Shown: piece after piece, positions 30,458-31,146 of the stretch
Layout of the letters: each line of letters starts with the position of its first letter
Position numbering within the stretch: the stretch's first letter is position 1
IMG/VR virus record: IMGVR_UViG_3300020221_000073
Span: 1 to 31,146 of that record
Reading direction: 5' to 3' (one strand)
DNA: 31,146 bases
Origin: a virus
Notes under the pieces: generated by a model
The model's database searches: none
Told to the model about the DNA's origin: nothing
What the model saw: the letters and a program-made list of their open reading frames with translations, nothing else
Program-made: the position numbers and the translations under genes

Positions 30458-31146
30458 ATGAACCTGATCCAATCTACTATTCTGACATCCTTGCCGGCCG
30501 GAAGGAAAAAAACACCATCGGGTTGGTTAAGTTTTAACGCACCTTGTTGTGTATACAATGGGGAGTCCACCGATAAGAGAAAACGTGGTGGAGTAATGAC
30601 ATCTGCAGACGGTACTCTCAGTTATCACTGTTTCAATTGTGGATATACAGCATCTTATGTCATTGGTCGTAAGCTGTCCATCAAGATGAAAACCCTTATG
30701 GGATGGCTAGGTATCGCTGAAGATACCATTAAAAAATTAGCCATAGAGGCTATGCGTCATGAAGAAGCTGATATAAAGTATGAAAAGAAAAAATTTATAA
30801 CTTTTCAAAAAAAATCACTGCCTAAAAATTCCCACAAGTTAGAAATTTGGTTAGAAAAATATCTTGCACAGGATCTCACAACTGCTCAGTACGAAAAAAT
30901 AGATCAATTACTAAATTATTTGAAGAGACGAGGCATTGAGCCCGATTGGTATGATTTTTATTATTCTCCAGATCAGACTGCTGATTTCCATCGCAGGGTG
31001 ATTGTGCCTTTCTATTGGCATGGTGAAATAATTGGACATACTGGTAGATTGTTTGACACTGGTAACAAAGAAATGAAATATTGGACAGAGACACAACCAG
31101 GATATGTGTTCAATATGGATGCCCAAGACTGGCAGAGAAAATTTGT
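30458..31146 (+). CDS. gp61: DNA primase gp61, 3' end cut by window
   Basis: The frame is open from ATG 30458 to the end of the window (229 residues), and a TAGGATG context gives a weak ribosome binding site. The N-terminal zinc-binding region shows SGWLSFNAPCCVYNG (21-35) and YHCFNCGYTASYVIG (56-70), with Cys 30/31, 58 and 61 as probable ligands. The later block FHRRVIVPFYWHGEIIGHTG matches the strand before the TOPRIM fold in T4 gp61 (RLVIPIYNANGKAESFQGRA). gp61 lays down RNA primers with the gp41 helicase, which is not seen here. The TOPRIM catalytic acids would lie beyond the window, so activity cannot be judged. It follows the virion gene by nine bases. Confidence 0.8.
   Translation, partial: MNLIQSTILTSLPAGRKKTPSGWLSFNAPCCVYNGESTDKRKRGGVMTSADGTLSYHCFNCGYTASYVIGRKLSIKMKTLMGWLGIAEDTIKKLAIEAMRHEEADIKYEKKKFITFQKKSLPKNSHKLEIWLEKYLAQDLTTAQYEKIDQLLNYLKRRGIEPDWYDFYYSPDQTADFHRRVIVPFYWHGEIIGHTGRLFDTGNKEMKYWTETQPGYVFNMDAQDWQRKF

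Noticed and set aside
1-31146. Search for tRNA genes, CRISPR arrays, insertion sequences and integrase or attachment sites
   Set aside because: Intergenic gaps are at most about 110 bases and none holds a tRNA-like fold or repeat-spacer pattern; no transposase or integrase motif was found.

Overview
The window is a segment of a T4-like myovirus genome. Recognisable T4-type proteins include the gp4 head-completion nuclease, both terminase subunits (gp16, gp17), the gp32 single-strand binding protein, the UvsX recombinase, the UvsW helicase, a probable gp62 clamp-loader subunit and the start of the gp61 primase. The sequence versions resemble those of marine T4-like phages (cyanophages and pelagiphages) more than coliphage T4. 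The DNA is AT-rich, genes are tightly packed with short overlaps, and no tRNA, CRISPR array or insertion sequence was seen. A small gene resembling the alphaproteobacterial Usg family hints at an alphaproteobacterial host, but this is inference.

Layout. (1) 1-8.0 kb: head, packaging and structural genes, all on the plus strand: two probable virion proteins, gp4, gp16, a protein with a capsid-targeting-like N-terminus, a 355-residue protein, the Usg-like protein, gp17 and a large 847-residue protein. Most of these genes are preceded by a TAAATA element placed 10-13 nt before the ATG, like the T4 late promoter. (2) 8.0-10.9 kb: recombination genes gp32, uvsX and two small genes, with a large hairpin between gp32 and uvsX. 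(3) 10.9-23.2 kb: an accessory glycan island of 15 genes. It holds three GT-A-like transferases, a GT61-like transferase, four related GT-B-like transferases, a sialyltransferase/DUF115-like protein, an AsnB-type amidotransferase, two SAM methyltransferases, a HAD phosphatase, an SGNH hydrolase and one unknown. Strand switches twice inside the island. (4) 23.1-31.1 kb: a SprT-like protease, a HARP-like protein followed by uvsW, small replication-associated genes, a miniature DnaE-like protein, a two-helix membrane protein, a virion protein and the 5' part of the primase.

Working together: region 1 packages DNA and builds the head, while regions 2 and 4 run recombination-dependent replication. 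The island looks able to assemble and decorate a glycan from host-supplied sugar nucleotides, because no nucleotide-sugar synthesis gene is visible. Whether the target is the phage particle, the host envelope or DNA cannot be told from sequence. No stretch above 300 bases lacks a gene.
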